Assembly: GCA_017961585.1 (NCBI GenBank)
Contig: JAGCWX010000016.1
Location: forward strand, 19,483-83,482
Direction of reading: 5' to 3'
DNA length: 64,000 nucleotides
Source of the DNA: Elusimicrobiaceae bacterium
GTDB lineage: Bacteria; Elusimicrobiota; Elusimicrobia; Elusimicrobiales; Elusimicrobiaceae
In this document: piece after piece, positions 26,576-35,420 of the stretch
How positions within the stretch are numbered: position 1 is the first letter of the stretch
Layout of the letters: each line of letters begins with the position of its first letter
The notes under the pieces: generated by a model
The model's database searches: none
What the model saw: only the letters and a program-made list of their open reading frames with translations
Told to the model about the DNA's origin: nothing
Position numbers and translations under genes: made by a program

Positions 26576-27892
26576 ATGAAACGTACTTTATTAACGATTT
26601 TATTTATTTCTTTCGCCGCCGTTTTATCCGCAGAAACTATTAAAATGAAAGACGGCAATTTAATTACCGGGTCTATCGTTTCGCAGACGGAATATGTTCT
26701 CAATTTGGCCACCTCTTTTGGTACTATCACCCTCAACCAAAAAGAAATTGACCAAATCCTGCCCGATAAACACCGCATTGTCCTTAAGGGCGGTTCTCAA
26801 TTAGTAGGCCAAATTTTAGATTTGGACGAATTCAACTTGAAATTAAAAACGGACGAAGGCGCCGTGGTCAACATTGATATGCCGCAAATTGTATCCGTGG
26901 AAACGTACGATTATGACCGCGGAGAAAACGCCCAAAAAGAATTTGTAGAAAAAACTCAACAAGAAGAAGCAGCCCGGCAAGCACACGCTGCCGCTGTTGC
27001 CGCCGGAACCGCCGCTGCCGGTGTAGCTGCCGCGGGCGGGCTTACCTTTGACAACGACATTGACCAAGTATTTGACACACAAAAAGCCCAGGTAGTCAAC
27101 GGGCAGGTAGTTTCCCGCACGGAGGCAGTGGCTACGGCCCCGGTATCCACGCAAACCATGAGCGATGAAGAGGCCTTTATTAAAGGGGTTAAAACAGGGG
27201 CTGTATCTCAACAAGAATATGCTGCCGCCGCAAAAGAAGAATTAACCGCCAAAAAAGAAAAAAATAAAAAAACCGAAAAAAAGGCCCCCAAAGTACATAA
27301 CGAGGCCGATTACAATAAATATTTTTCCGTGCAAGCCGGCGTAATGCCTTTGGATTTAAAATTAGATAATTCCGGTCGGGCAGGTTACAGTGCCGGGGAT
27401 CAATACGACGTAGGGGGCACCAGTGTAGCCGTATCCAGTAAATTTTTGTGGCGTATTAAAAACAGCAATTTTTGGTTAGGGCCGGAATTGGGTATCGGCA
27501 GTATCGCTAACAATAAATTTGAAGAAAAAGATCCTTCCGTGGTTTCCAAACCCGACTCTTACCCAGACCCAAAGGTCCGTACCAGCGGCCAAATTTGGCG
27601 CGGCGGGCTGACGGCGCATTATTACATAAACCCCAAAAGCCGCTTCGCTTTTTATCTTACCGGTAGTGCCATGTATGAAATGTTGCACCTCAATTACCGC
27701 GGGGAAGAACAAAGTGAAAAAATTTCCTCCAACGGCTTTGCCGGCGCCGGTGGATTAGGGGTGGAAACCTGGGTGGATGATTTGATGATTGGTTTGGAAG
27801 TGCGCGAAGTGTTTGCCCAACGCACTGGAGACTTAAAAAAATCATCCGAAGTTAACACGCTAGTCCAACTGCAACTTAGCTGGAAATTTTAA
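26576..27892 (+). CDS. Secreted protein with N-terminal repeats and a predicted beta-barrel
   Basis: Not assigned to a family. A 438-residue product with a signal peptide (cut near LSAE, residue 19). Two related segments of about 45 residues follow (about 21-66 and 68-112), each with a GxxxxGxI...L.T..G...(x)I.QI pattern, resembling small beta domains. A long Ala-rich then Lys/Glu-rich linker (about 125-245) leads to a C-terminal region (about 255-438) of alternating beta strands ending in VQLQLSWKF, the aromatic end typical of outer-membrane barrels. It overlaps glycerate kinase by 1 nt. Outer-membrane location is inference. Confidence 0.65.
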   Translation: MKRTLLTILFISFAAVLSAETIKMKDGNLITGSIVSQTEYVLNLATSFGTITLNQKEIDQILPDKHRIVLKGGSQLVGQILDLDEFNLKLKTDEGAVVNIDMPQIVSVETYDYDRGENAQKEFVEKTQQEEAARQAHAAAVAAGTAAAGVAAAGGLTFDNDIDQVFDTQKAQVVNGQVVSRTEAVATAPVSTQTMSDEEAFIKGVKTGAVSQQEYAAAAKEELTAKKEKNKKTEKKAPKVHNEADYNKYFSVQAGVMPLDLKLDNSGRAGYSAGDQYDVGGTSVAVSSKFLWRIKNSNFWLGPELGIGSIANNKFEEKDPSVVSKPDSYPDPKVRTSGQIWRGGLTAHYYINPKSRFAFYLTGSAMYEMLHLNYRGEEQSEKISSNGFAGAGGLGVETWVDDLMIGLEVREVFAQRTGDLKKSSEVNTLVQLQLSWKF

Positions 27893-29001
27893 TGAAAATT
27901 CTACTCCTGCCCGGCGCATTTAAAGGCACGCTCAGTGCTACAAAAGCCGGGCAGATTTTAACACAACAACTGCGCGGCAAACATACTTTGCGCTCCCTGC
28001 CTATATCAGACGGGGGCGACGGATTTATTGACTTTTTTCGCGCGCTGGATCCCAACGCTTCCCTAATCAAAACTCGCGCCAAAAACGCTTTCCTCAAAAC
28101 CAAAAATACTTCTTTTTTATTGCTTTCCGATAAAAAAACAGCGGTTATTGAAGTGGCTCGCATTTGCGGTTTAGGCACAGCCAAACCCCACGAATTGGAC
28201 CCCTTGGGGGCTAGCTCGTATGGCGTAGGGCAAGTTATCCTAAAAGCTATTGGGCAGGGCGCGCGCAAAATTTACATAGGGTTGGGTGGCGTGGCTTGCA
28301 ACGACGGTGGCGCCGGGATGGCCGTTGCATGCGGGGCCAAACTATTTGATAAAGCAGGCCAAAAACTTGCCTTGGGGGCCGCCCCACTTTTGGCACTATC
28401 CCACGCCGATTTTACACACGTTACCCAAAACCTCAAAGGCATTGAAATTTGGGGCGTGGCCGACGTAACTAATCCCCTTTTAGGGCCGCATAGCTCGGCC
28501 AAAGTATTTGGCCCGCAAAAAGGAGCCACCCCTGCGCAAGTAAAACTTTTGGACCGGGCCCTGGCCCGTTGGGCACGCGTCATGATGCAATCTGGCGGAC
28601 GCACCACTGCTCACACCCCCTCCACCGCTGCCGCCGGAGCGATTGCCGCCGGACTATATGGATGTTTAGGTGGAGAATTACTTTTGGGCTCGGATTTTTT
28701 ATTTCAAAAAGCCCACCTAGAAAAACAAAGTAAATGGGCGGATCTTATCATCACTTCCGAAGGGAAATTGGACGCCCAGACTTTTTACGGAAAGGCCCCT
28801 TTAGCTGTATTAAAACTAGCGAAAAAACATCATAAACCTGTGTTATTTATTTGCGGCAGTGCCGATTGGAAGGCCCTCCAAAAGCAACCCTTAACCCATG
28901 TTTGCGTAGCGGAATTAGTGGATTTTGCTTCCTCTTTACAAGCAGCCAAAAAACAGGCGCCGCGTGTTTTTGCACGCCTGATTAAAACTTTGTGGCCCTA
29001 A
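27892..29001 (+). CDS. Glycerate kinase (GarK/GlxK type)
   Basis: Phosphorylates glycerate. The 369-residue protein opens with LLPGAFKGTLSATKA, then PISDGGDGF, GLGGVACNDGGAGM and ITSEGKLDAQTFYGKAP, the family 1 glycerate kinase pattern. Whether 2- or 3-phosphoglycerate is made is not visible. The 3' end overlaps the convergent HAD gene by 4 nt. A phosphoglycolate phosphatase-like gene beside it hints at C2/C3 acid salvage. Confidence 0.9.
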   Translation: MKILLLPGAFKGTLSATKAGQILTQQLRGKHTLRSLPISDGGDGFIDFFRALDPNASLIKTRAKNAFLKTKNTSFLLLSDKKTAVIEVARICGLGTAKPHELDPLGASSYGVGQVILKAIGQGARKIYIGLGGVACNDGGAGMAVACGAKLFDKAGQKLALGAAPLLALSHADFTHVTQNLKGIEIWGVADVTNPLLGPHSSAKVFGPQKGATPAQVKLLDRALARWARVMMQSGGRTTAHTPSTAAAGAIAAGLYGCLGGELLLGSDFLFQKAHLEKQSKWADLIITSEGKLDAQTFYGKAPLAVLKLAKKHHKPVLFICGSADWKALQKQPLTHVCVAELVDFASSLQAAKKQAPRVFARLIKTLWP

Positions 29002-29639
29002 ATAAGTTGTAACAATTCGCGCGGATGGTCAATCACATACGCAGGATGATAAACTTCCAATTCTTCCCGAGTACGAAATCCCCACGTTACTGCGCATGCT
29101 TTTACCGCTGCTTGTTGGGCGGTTTGCATATCTGTTTGGGAATCCCCTACATAGAAACAATGGGAAGCGTCCTCGTTAGCCAAGCGTAAAATATCGTGTA
29201 CTATTTGCGGATTTGGTTTCAAGGGCACGTCGGGCCGTTGCCCAAACACAGCCACAAAAGAAACAGTCGGGAAAAAATGCGTAATTAATTTTTCGGTAGC
29301 TTGTTGGTATTTGTTGGACGCCACTGCCAACTTTATCCCGCGTGCTTGCAACGCCGTTAAAGTTTCCAAAATTCCGTCGTACGGGCGGGTGGCATCTGCT
29401 AAATGTAGGGAATAATAATGAACAAACGCCCCTTTCATTTTGGCTAAATTTTCGGGCGTACGTTGGCCCGCAGGCAATGCACGTTCCAACAATTTGTTGA
29501 CTCCGTTACCCACAAATTGGCGGCATTCTTCCACACTGCGCGTTGCAAAACCACAAGTACGCAAGGCATGGTTTGCCGCAGCGGCTAAATCGTCAATGGT
29601 ATTTAATAAAGTCCCGTCCAGATCAAAAACAAACAGCAT
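28998..29639 (-). CDS. HAD phosphatase, phosphoglycolate phosphatase-like
   Basis: A 213-residue HAD hydrolase: motif I FDLDGTLLNT (nucleophile Asp6), a helical cap with GNGVNKLLERAL, motif II VASNK, motif III Lys in LKPNPQIV and motif IV VGDSQTDMQTA. It is closest to Gph, which removes 2-phosphoglycolate formed in DNA repair, though HAD substrates are broad. A longer frame from 29723 overlaps the upstream gene; MLFVFDLDG at 29639 is the natural start, 1 nt after that gene's stop. Confidence 0.85.
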   Translation of the reverse strand: MLFVFDLDGTLLNTIDDLAAAANHALRTCGFATRSVEECRQFVGNGVNKLLERALPAGQRTPENLAKMKGAFVHYYSLHLADATRPYDGILETLTALQARGIKLAVASNKYQQATEKLITHFFPTVSFVAVFGQRPDVPLKPNPQIVHDILRLANEDASHCFYVGDSQTDMQTAQQAAVKACAVTWGFRTREELEVYHPAYVIDHPRELLQLI

Positions 29640-29640
29640 A

Positions 29641-30537
29641 TTATAAATATTTTTGGAAGAAATTTGCCAATCGTTCCTTATATTCAAAACCGCCCACTTC
29701 GCCACATTTATCGTGCCGAGCATTGGGCACTAACCAAAGGGCTTTGGGTTCCCCGGCTTGACGGTACAAACGCCGCGCATGATTGGCTGGCACTAGGTTG
29801 TCATATCGCCCATGAATAATAAACACAGGCCGGGGCGCAATTTTTGAAATGGTATATTTGGGGCTGTATCGTTCCGGATTGGCTTTTAATTGACGGCGAA
29901 CGTAATGTAGAATAATAGGGATCAAAGGGAAATAGGGTACCCGGTAATGGATCCAAGCCCAGCGGGAAACAACCCGTCTGAACGAATAGTAAGGGGCTTC
30001 GGCCACTACACATGTTATATCCAAGTTGCGTGCCGCTTCGCTAATAGCTACCATCCCCCCTAAGGATAGCCCATATAAGCCAATTTTTTTACATTGAGCC
30101 GGATGTTCTTTACGCAAAAAGTCAATTGCTCCACGTACATCCTTGAGTTCTAAAAATCCGATAGAGCTGGTATCCCCGCCGCTTTCCCCCAACGCGCGGA
30201 AATCAAAATAAAACAAATTGTATCCCAGCCCATGTAAAAAGCAGGTATGCGGCAAAATAGCCGAACGATTCATCCCCCAGCCGTGCATTAAAATAATGGT
30301 TTTTTCTGAATTTTCCGCCGGGATAAACCACCCTTTGAGCATAACTCCATCTTGTGTGGGGAAAGATACATTTTCATATTTTAAATCAAATTCATCCGGC
30401 CAAGCAAAAAGAGCTTTGCGTTTTGTCTTCGGGTGTAACACTTTTTTAGCGGCCCGCTTACAAAATATAACCACTACCAAAACCAGCAGGGCAATCCCCA
30501 ACAAAATCCCAAAAATAATATGCAAAAATGCGTACAT
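29641..30537 (-). CDS. Membrane-anchored alpha/beta hydrolase
   Basis: A 298-residue alpha/beta-hydrolase with an N-terminal transmembrane helix (about 5-26). The oxyanion region is HGWGMNRS, the nucleophile is Ser158 in GLSLGG, and the triad is completed by Asp246 (GRYDNLVP) and His275 (NARHDK). It resembles the YqkD/BAAT-like group of esterases/peptidases; the substrate is unknown. It overlaps nnrD by 1 nt at its start. Confidence 0.82.
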   Translation of the reverse strand: MYAFLHIIFGILLGIALLVLVVVIFCKRAAKKVLHPKTKRKALFAWPDEFDLKYENVSFPTQDGVMLKGWFIPAENSEKTIILMHGWGMNRSAILPHTCFLHGLGYNLFYFDFRALGESGGDTSSIGFLELKDVRGAIDFLRKEHPAQCKKIGLYGLSLGGMVAISEAARNLDITCVVAEAPYYSFRRVVSRWAWIHYRVPYFPLIPIILHYVRRQLKANPERYSPKYTISKIAPRPVFIIHGRYDNLVPANHARRLYRQAGEPKALWLVPNARHDKCGEVGGFEYKERLANFFQKYL

Positions 30538-31445
30538 TATTTTCCCTCCGCAACCACAAAGGCCCGCGGCAGATAAGCAATCACATCCCGTGCTAACACA
30601 CTAAAATTGCCTTTTTCTTGGGCGGCCAAATCGCCTGCCAAACCGTGCAAATAAACCCCACAGGCAGCCGCTTTAAAAGCAGTATGTTTTGAAAAACCTT
30701 CCGCACTTCCCAACTGCGCCCACAATCCACCGATAAGGCCTGCAAGCACATCCCCCGCCCCTGCCTTTGCCAAGGCAGAGCTACCGGTGGGGTTCTTCCA
30801 CGTTTGTAATTTAGAGCTATTTGCCCAAGAAATCAGCGTGCCGGCTCCCTTTAATAAACAAACCGCTCCCGTTAATTGGGCCAACGTTTCCACTTGGCTT
30901 TGGCGCGCCTTTTCATCCGCGGCCACCGGTTGCCCCAACAAGCGGGCCATTTCACCCGGATGCGGGGTTAAAATGCCGGGCCGTTCTTGCGCCCACGTAC
31001 GGTGCCAGCCGGCTTGACGAGAAAGCGCATTGAGTCCATCGGCATCTACCAGCAAAGGCAAGGCGCAGTTTTCAAGCAAAACGGGCAACAGCGGGCTTTT
31101 GCCCATACCGGGGCCCAAAATGACAAGGGAAGGATTGTATTTTTTACAAAATTCCGGGAAGAATTCCCAAGCGGATTGCGCAATTTCACCGGTTGCATTT
31201 TCGGCTAAAGGGATTGTGATAACTTCGGGCAATTGGGCGGCAAAACCGGGTTGCATGCTGGCCGGCAAAGCCCAATACACAAGCCCCGCTCCGGCCGTGA
31301 GCGCACTGCAAGCGCACAAAAAACCAGCCCCGCACATAGACCGGGAACCGGCTACAATCAGCACCCGCCCAAATAGACCCTTGTGTGCATTTTTAGGGCG
31401 GGCAGGAAGCCAACTTTTGATTTGCGTTTGCGAGAGGATCTCCAT
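30537..31445 (-). CDS. nnrD: ADP-dependent (S)-NAD(P)H-hydrate dehydratase
   Basis: Repairs hydrated NAD(P)H. The 302-residue ribokinase-like protein has VLIVAGSRSMCGAG, GPGMGKSPLL, LTPHPGEMARLLG, LKGAGTLI and the catalytic GAGDVLAGLIGGL. Only the dehydratase domain is present; the NnrE epimerase domain, fused in many bacteria, is absent here. GAGGAGG lies upstream with 7-nt spacing. It follows glmS within the long minus-strand run. Confidence 0.92.
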   Translation of the reverse strand: MEILSQTQIKSWLPARPKNAHKGLFGRVLIVAGSRSMCGAGFLCACSALTAGAGLVYWALPASMQPGFAAQLPEVITIPLAENATGEIAQSAWEFFPEFCKKYNPSLVILGPGMGKSPLLPVLLENCALPLLVDADGLNALSRQAGWHRTWAQERPGILTPHPGEMARLLGQPVAADEKARQSQVETLAQLTGAVCLLKGAGTLISWANSSKLQTWKNPTGSSALAKAGAGDVLAGLIGGLWAQLGSAEGFSKHTAFKAAACGVYLHGLAGDLAAQEKGNFSVLARDVIAYLPRAFVVAEGK

Positions 31446-31466
31446 CCCATGCCCTCCTCGTTTGGG

Positions 31467-33308
31467 CTATTCTACCGTAACGCTTTTGGCTAGGTTGCGT
31501 GGCTGATCAATATCGCACCCTAAACGTTTTGCAATCCAATAAGCTAAAAATTGCAAGGGTACCACGTTTAAAACCGGTTGCAATAGTTCCCCCGTACTCG
31601 GGACTACAAACACTTTATGGGCCACGTTCTTGGCTTGTTTTTCCCCTTCGCGGGTGGTAATAGCCACTACATAAGCCCCACGGGCGCCACATTCTTGGCA
31701 GGCGGAAAGCATCTTTTCAAACAAGCTATCCGCTGGCATCAACACAAACACGGGGGTTCCTTTAGCAATAATAGAAATGGGGCCATGCTTAATTTCCCCG
31801 GCGGCAAACCCCTCGGCACTGCGGTAGGAAACTTCTTTTAATTTTAAAGCTCCTTCCAACGCAATGGGGAAATTTACATGCCGGCCCAAAAAGATAAACC
31901 GCTCCGCTTTATAAATTTTGCGCGTCAAATGGCGTACATCATATTCCATTTTAACGGTTTGTACCATATCTTTGGGCAGGCGGGTAAGCTCCTTGGTGTA
32001 TTTATTGAAATCGGCATCACTGATATGGCCGTTGGCTTTCCCTAAACACACAGCCAGCGCAAAAAGCGACGTAATTTGGCTGGTGAATGCTTTGGTAGAA
32101 GCCACACTGATTTCCGGCCCGCAGTGCGTAAAAAATGTTCCGTTGCATAGACGGGTCAACGTAGAACCCAACACGTTGCAAATGGCTAGCGTTTTAAAAC
32201 CTAGCTTTTGTGCTTTTTTGATAGCGCCTATCGTATCGGCCGTTTCGCCCGATTGACTAATAGCAATGGCTAACGTGTTTTCAAACGGCGGGATGACCCG
32301 GTATTTGTATTCACTGGCCAAATCCACACTGGTGGGAATGCCGGCTAATTGTTCCAAATAATACTTCCCTACAAGCCCCGCGTGATAAGCCGTTCCGCAA
32401 GCGATAATGTGGATATTGCGCAACTTGCGCAACGTTTTTTCATCCGTGCCCAACAGTTTGGCAAAATCTGTACGGGCGGTACGCAAAGTATCTTCCAAGG
32501 CTTGGGGCTGGTCGTAAATTTCCTTAATCATAAAGTGGGCATAGCCGCCTTTTTGAGCAGTTTTTTGATCCCACGAAATTTTAGTCGCTTTTACTTTTTT
32601 CTCTTTTCCGTTAACATCCAGCACGGTTACTTTATCGGTGCGCAAAATGACCATTTCCCCATCATCCAAGAAAAGGGCTTTATTGGTATGTTGTAAAAAA
32701 GCAGGAATGTCAGACGCCAAAAAATTTTCTTTTTTACCTAGCCCCACTACTAAAGGGCTTTGGGTTTTTACCCCTACCAACATCCCCGGGGTACGGGCCC
32801 ACATCACTCCGATGGCAAAAGCTCCCGCAATTTGGACATTCGTTTTTTGAACGGCTTTAATCAGTTTATCTTCGTCATTGGAAGCACGGGTATGTTTCAA
32901 ATTTTCTTCTATCAGGTGAGCAATTACTTCTGTGTCTGTTTCGCTGCGGAAACGATGCCCCAGCTGAGTTAGTTTATCGCGCAACGTGAGATAATTTTCA
33001 ATAATTCCGTTATGTACTACCACTAACTCACCGGAACAATCGCGGTGCGGGTGAGAATTTTCTTCACTGGGTTTGCCGTGAGTAGCCCAACGTGTATGCC
33101 CCAAACCTGTGTTGCCTTGCGGGCGGGATTGCAAAGCGGCCTTTTCCAGCTCGGCCACTTTTCCTACGGCACGCACGGTAACAATTTTGCCTTCTTGCAA
33201 AATAGAAATACCTGCAGAATCGTATCCGCGATATTCCAATTTTTTCAAACCGTCAATGATATAGGGAACGCTATTGTTTTTACCCACGTAACCAATGATA
33301 CCGCACAT
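31467..33308 (-). CDS. glmS: Glutamine--fructose-6-phosphate aminotransferase (isomerising)
   Basis: Makes glucosamine-6-phosphate for cell wall synthesis. The 613-residue enzyme has the N-terminal nucleophile Cys2 (CGIIGYVG), glutaminase motifs GHTRWATHG and HPHRD, then two SIS domains (SQSGETADT, CNVLGSTL, SAEGFAAGEIKHGP) and the typical DQPRNLAKSVTVE C-terminus. AGGAG precedes the ATG. No glmS ribozyme-like leader fits in the 10-nt gap to pdxJ. GlmM, the next enzyme in the pathway, is two genes upstream. Confidence 0.97.
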   Translation of the reverse strand: MCGIIGYVGKNNSVPYIIDGLKKLEYRGYDSAGISILQEGKIVTVRAVGKVAELEKAALQSRPQGNTGLGHTRWATHGKPSEENSHPHRDCSGELVVVHNGIIENYLTLRDKLTQLGHRFRSETDTEVIAHLIEENLKHTRASNDEDKLIKAVQKTNVQIAGAFAIGVMWARTPGMLVGVKTQSPLVVGLGKKENFLASDIPAFLQHTNKALFLDDGEMVILRTDKVTVLDVNGKEKKVKATKISWDQKTAQKGGYAHFMIKEIYDQPQALEDTLRTARTDFAKLLGTDEKTLRKLRNIHIIACGTAYHAGLVGKYYLEQLAGIPTSVDLASEYKYRVIPPFENTLAIAISQSGETADTIGAIKKAQKLGFKTLAICNVLGSTLTRLCNGTFFTHCGPEISVASTKAFTSQITSLFALAVCLGKANGHISDADFNKYTKELTRLPKDMVQTVKMEYDVRHLTRKIYKAERFIFLGRHVNFPIALEGALKLKEVSYRSAEGFAAGEIKHGPISIIAKGTPVFVLMPADSLFEKMLSACQECGARGAYVVAITTREGEKQAKNVAHKVFVVPSTGELLQPVLNVVPLQFLAYWIAKRLGCDIDQPRNLAKSVTVE

Positions 33309-33318
33309 AGACTAGCTC

Positions 33319-34035
33319 CTAGAGTAAATTTTTCATTTCTTCCACCGCGCTGGGAAGCCCGGTAAATATAGCCCGTTGCACAATGGAAAAGCCAATGTTG
33401 AGGCAAGAGAATTCTCCAATATCGGCCACGGCCAATACATTGCGATAGTTGAGCCCATGCCCGGCGTGCACCTCTAGCCCCAGTTCTTGAGCCAACAGCG
33501 CAGACAAAGCCAATTCCTGCAAACGTTCTTTGGTTTGTTTAGGAGTTTTGGCTTCACTATAAGCGCGAGTGCAAAGCTCTACCATATCCGCCCCTAATTT
33601 GGCTGCAATACGTAAATCGGTAGCAACAGGATCTACAAATAAGCTTACTAAAATATGCTTTTGATGTAATTTTTTAATCACGCCGGCCAATTTCTTTTGC
33701 AAGGCCGGGGTAAATTTAAGCCCGCCGGTGGTGGTTACTTCGCCGGGTAATTCCGGCACGATACATACGGAATGAGGTTTGTATTTCAAAACCGCTTTTT
33801 GAGCAAAATCATCTACCGAGCATTCCACGTGGATATGCTTGGCAAACAATTTGCACAAAGCAGCCACGTCTTTTTCTTGAATATGGCGTTGGTCTTTGCG
33901 CAGGTGAACCACTACGTAGTTTGCCCCGGCCGATAGCACCACCGCCGCAGCATCTAAGGGATCCGGCCGCGTAGAACGGCGTGCTTGGCGCAACGTAGCA
34001 ATATGATCAATATTTACACCTAATTTCAAACTCAT
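33319..34035 (-). CDS. pdxJ: Pyridoxine 5'-phosphate synthase
   Basis: Final ring-closing enzyme of DXP-dependent PLP synthesis. The 238-residue TIM barrel has NIDHIATLRQARR, HLRKDQRHIQ, VSLFVDP, ELCTRAYSE and HAGHGLNYRNV. It overlaps glmM by 4 nt (ATGA). The product PLP is needed by NifS and the class V aminotransferase in this window. Confidence 0.97.
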   Translation of the reverse strand: MSLKLGVNIDHIATLRQARRSTRPDPLDAAAVVLSAGANYVVVHLRKDQRHIQEKDVAALCKLFAKHIHVECSVDDFAQKAVLKYKPHSVCIVPELPGEVTTTGGLKFTPALQKKLAGVIKKLHQKHILVSLFVDPVATDLRIAAKLGADMVELCTRAYSEAKTPKQTKERLQELALSALLAQELGLEVHAGHGLNYRNVLAVADIGEFSCLNIGFSIVQRAIFTGLPSAVEEMKNLL

Positions 34036-35384
34036 TTGCGTACCTCCGTTTTTTGTTGGTACAATTTTTCTACTTCATCTAATACACGTTTTACCATTTG
34101 TTCCTCTTGTCCTTCCACTAAAATACGCAGTTTAGGTTCCGTGCCGCTATAGCGCACTACCACCCGGCCTTTGCCTTGCATGGTTTTTTCAATTTGAGCC
34201 ACGCCCGGCAAAAACCCATCTAAACTTTCCAAGGGCGGCTTGGCCGTTACCGGGATTGCCTTAAGTTGGCTGGGGTATTTTTGCCATTGGTCTAAGAACC
34301 AGCTGGCGGGCTTACCTGATTTTTTAACAAACTGCAAAAATTGTAAGGCCGACAAAACCCCATCGCCCGTATTGGCAAACTGTCTAAAAATAATATGGCC
34401 CGAGGTCTCCCCCCCGATGGACAAATTCCCTTTTTCCAACGCTTCGGAAACGTACTTATCGCCCACGGTGGTTAGTTCTACATCCACTCCGTTTTCTTTC
34501 AAATAGTTAATGCAGCCCAAATTGGCCATTACGGTAAGTACCGCTTTGTTGGAGGCCAACGTGCCGGCTTGTTTCATGCAAAGAGCCGAAGAAGCAATGA
34601 TATTATCGCCATCTAATTGACGGCCTTTCTCGTCGGATGCAATGACCCGGTCGGCATCGCCATCAAAGCTAAAGCCCATAAAAGCGTGCTCGCGCACAGT
34701 TAAATCTTGCATGAACTGGGTATGTAAGGCCCCTACATTTTTGTTGATATTAGTACCGTCCGGCTTGGCGGCGGTAACGGTTACGGGCATCCCCAGTCCG
34801 GCAAATACATTGACGGCCACTTGATAGCTGGCCCCGTTCGCACAATCCAACACAATTTTGGTCCCTTTTAGAATTTCTTTATCTACGGTGGACATCAAAA
34901 ATTGTTCATATTGTTTGACTAATGAAAAATCTTCCACCCATTTTCCCGTAGGGGCAGGAACGGTAGCCAAGGCATCAATTTTGGCTTCAATCGCATTTTC
35001 CAAGGTTTCCGGCAATTTGGTACCGCGGTTGGTAAAAAATTTAATTCCGTTAAACTCGGCCGGGTTGTGGCTGGCGGAAATAACAATGCCGCACAAGCTG
35101 TTTGTTTTTTTAACCAGGTACGCTACGGACGGCGTAGGGGATATCCCAACACTGATAACATCCACTCCGCTGGCGCGAATCCCTTTTTGCAAGGCATCCA
35201 AAATGCCCGGGCCCGAAGCCCGCGAATCCTGCGCAATGATAACCTGCGGGAGGAGTTTTTTGTTTTGGGCACTGGCCTTGAGTTCATTTAACGCCACATA
35301 ACCTAGCTTTGTAATAAAATCATCTACCAGCGGGAATTGCCCTGCAATTGCACGTATCCCGTCTGTTCCAAAATATTTTCCCAT
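34032..35384 (-). CDS. glmM: Phosphoglucosamine mutase
   Basis: Converts glucosamine-6-phosphate to glucosamine-1-phosphate. The 450-residue protein starts YFGTDGIRA, has the phosphoserine loop ISASHNPAEFNGIK, the metal loop SFDGDADR, the GlmM-typical GGETSGHII and VVRYSGTEPKLRI. These features separate it from the glucose/mannose mutase at 12606. It is in operon with pdxJ and glmS. Confidence 0.97.
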   Translation of the reverse strand: MGKYFGTDGIRAIAGQFPLVDDFITKLGYVALNELKASAQNKKLLPQVIIAQDSRASGPGILDALQKGIRASGVDVISVGISPTPSVAYLVKKTNSLCGIVISASHNPAEFNGIKFFTNRGTKLPETLENAIEAKIDALATVPAPTGKWVEDFSLVKQYEQFLMSTVDKEILKGTKIVLDCANGASYQVAVNVFAGLGMPVTVTAAKPDGTNINKNVGALHTQFMQDLTVREHAFMGFSFDGDADRVIASDEKGRQLDGDNIIASSALCMKQAGTLASNKAVLTVMANLGCINYLKENGVDVELTTVGDKYVSEALEKGNLSIGGETSGHIIFRQFANTGDGVLSALQFLQFVKKSGKPASWFLDQWQKYPSQLKAIPVTAKPPLESLDGFLPGVAQIEKTMQGKGRVVVRYSGTEPKLRILVEGQEEQMVKRVLDEVEKLYQQKTEVRK

Positions 35385-35420
35385 AATTTATCCTTCCAAA
35401 TTGCCGTAATCATGCACTGT

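Noticed and set aside
32000..33400. glmS ribozyme upstream of glmS
   Set aside because: The gene follows pdxJ by 10 nt, leaving no room for the ribozyme.
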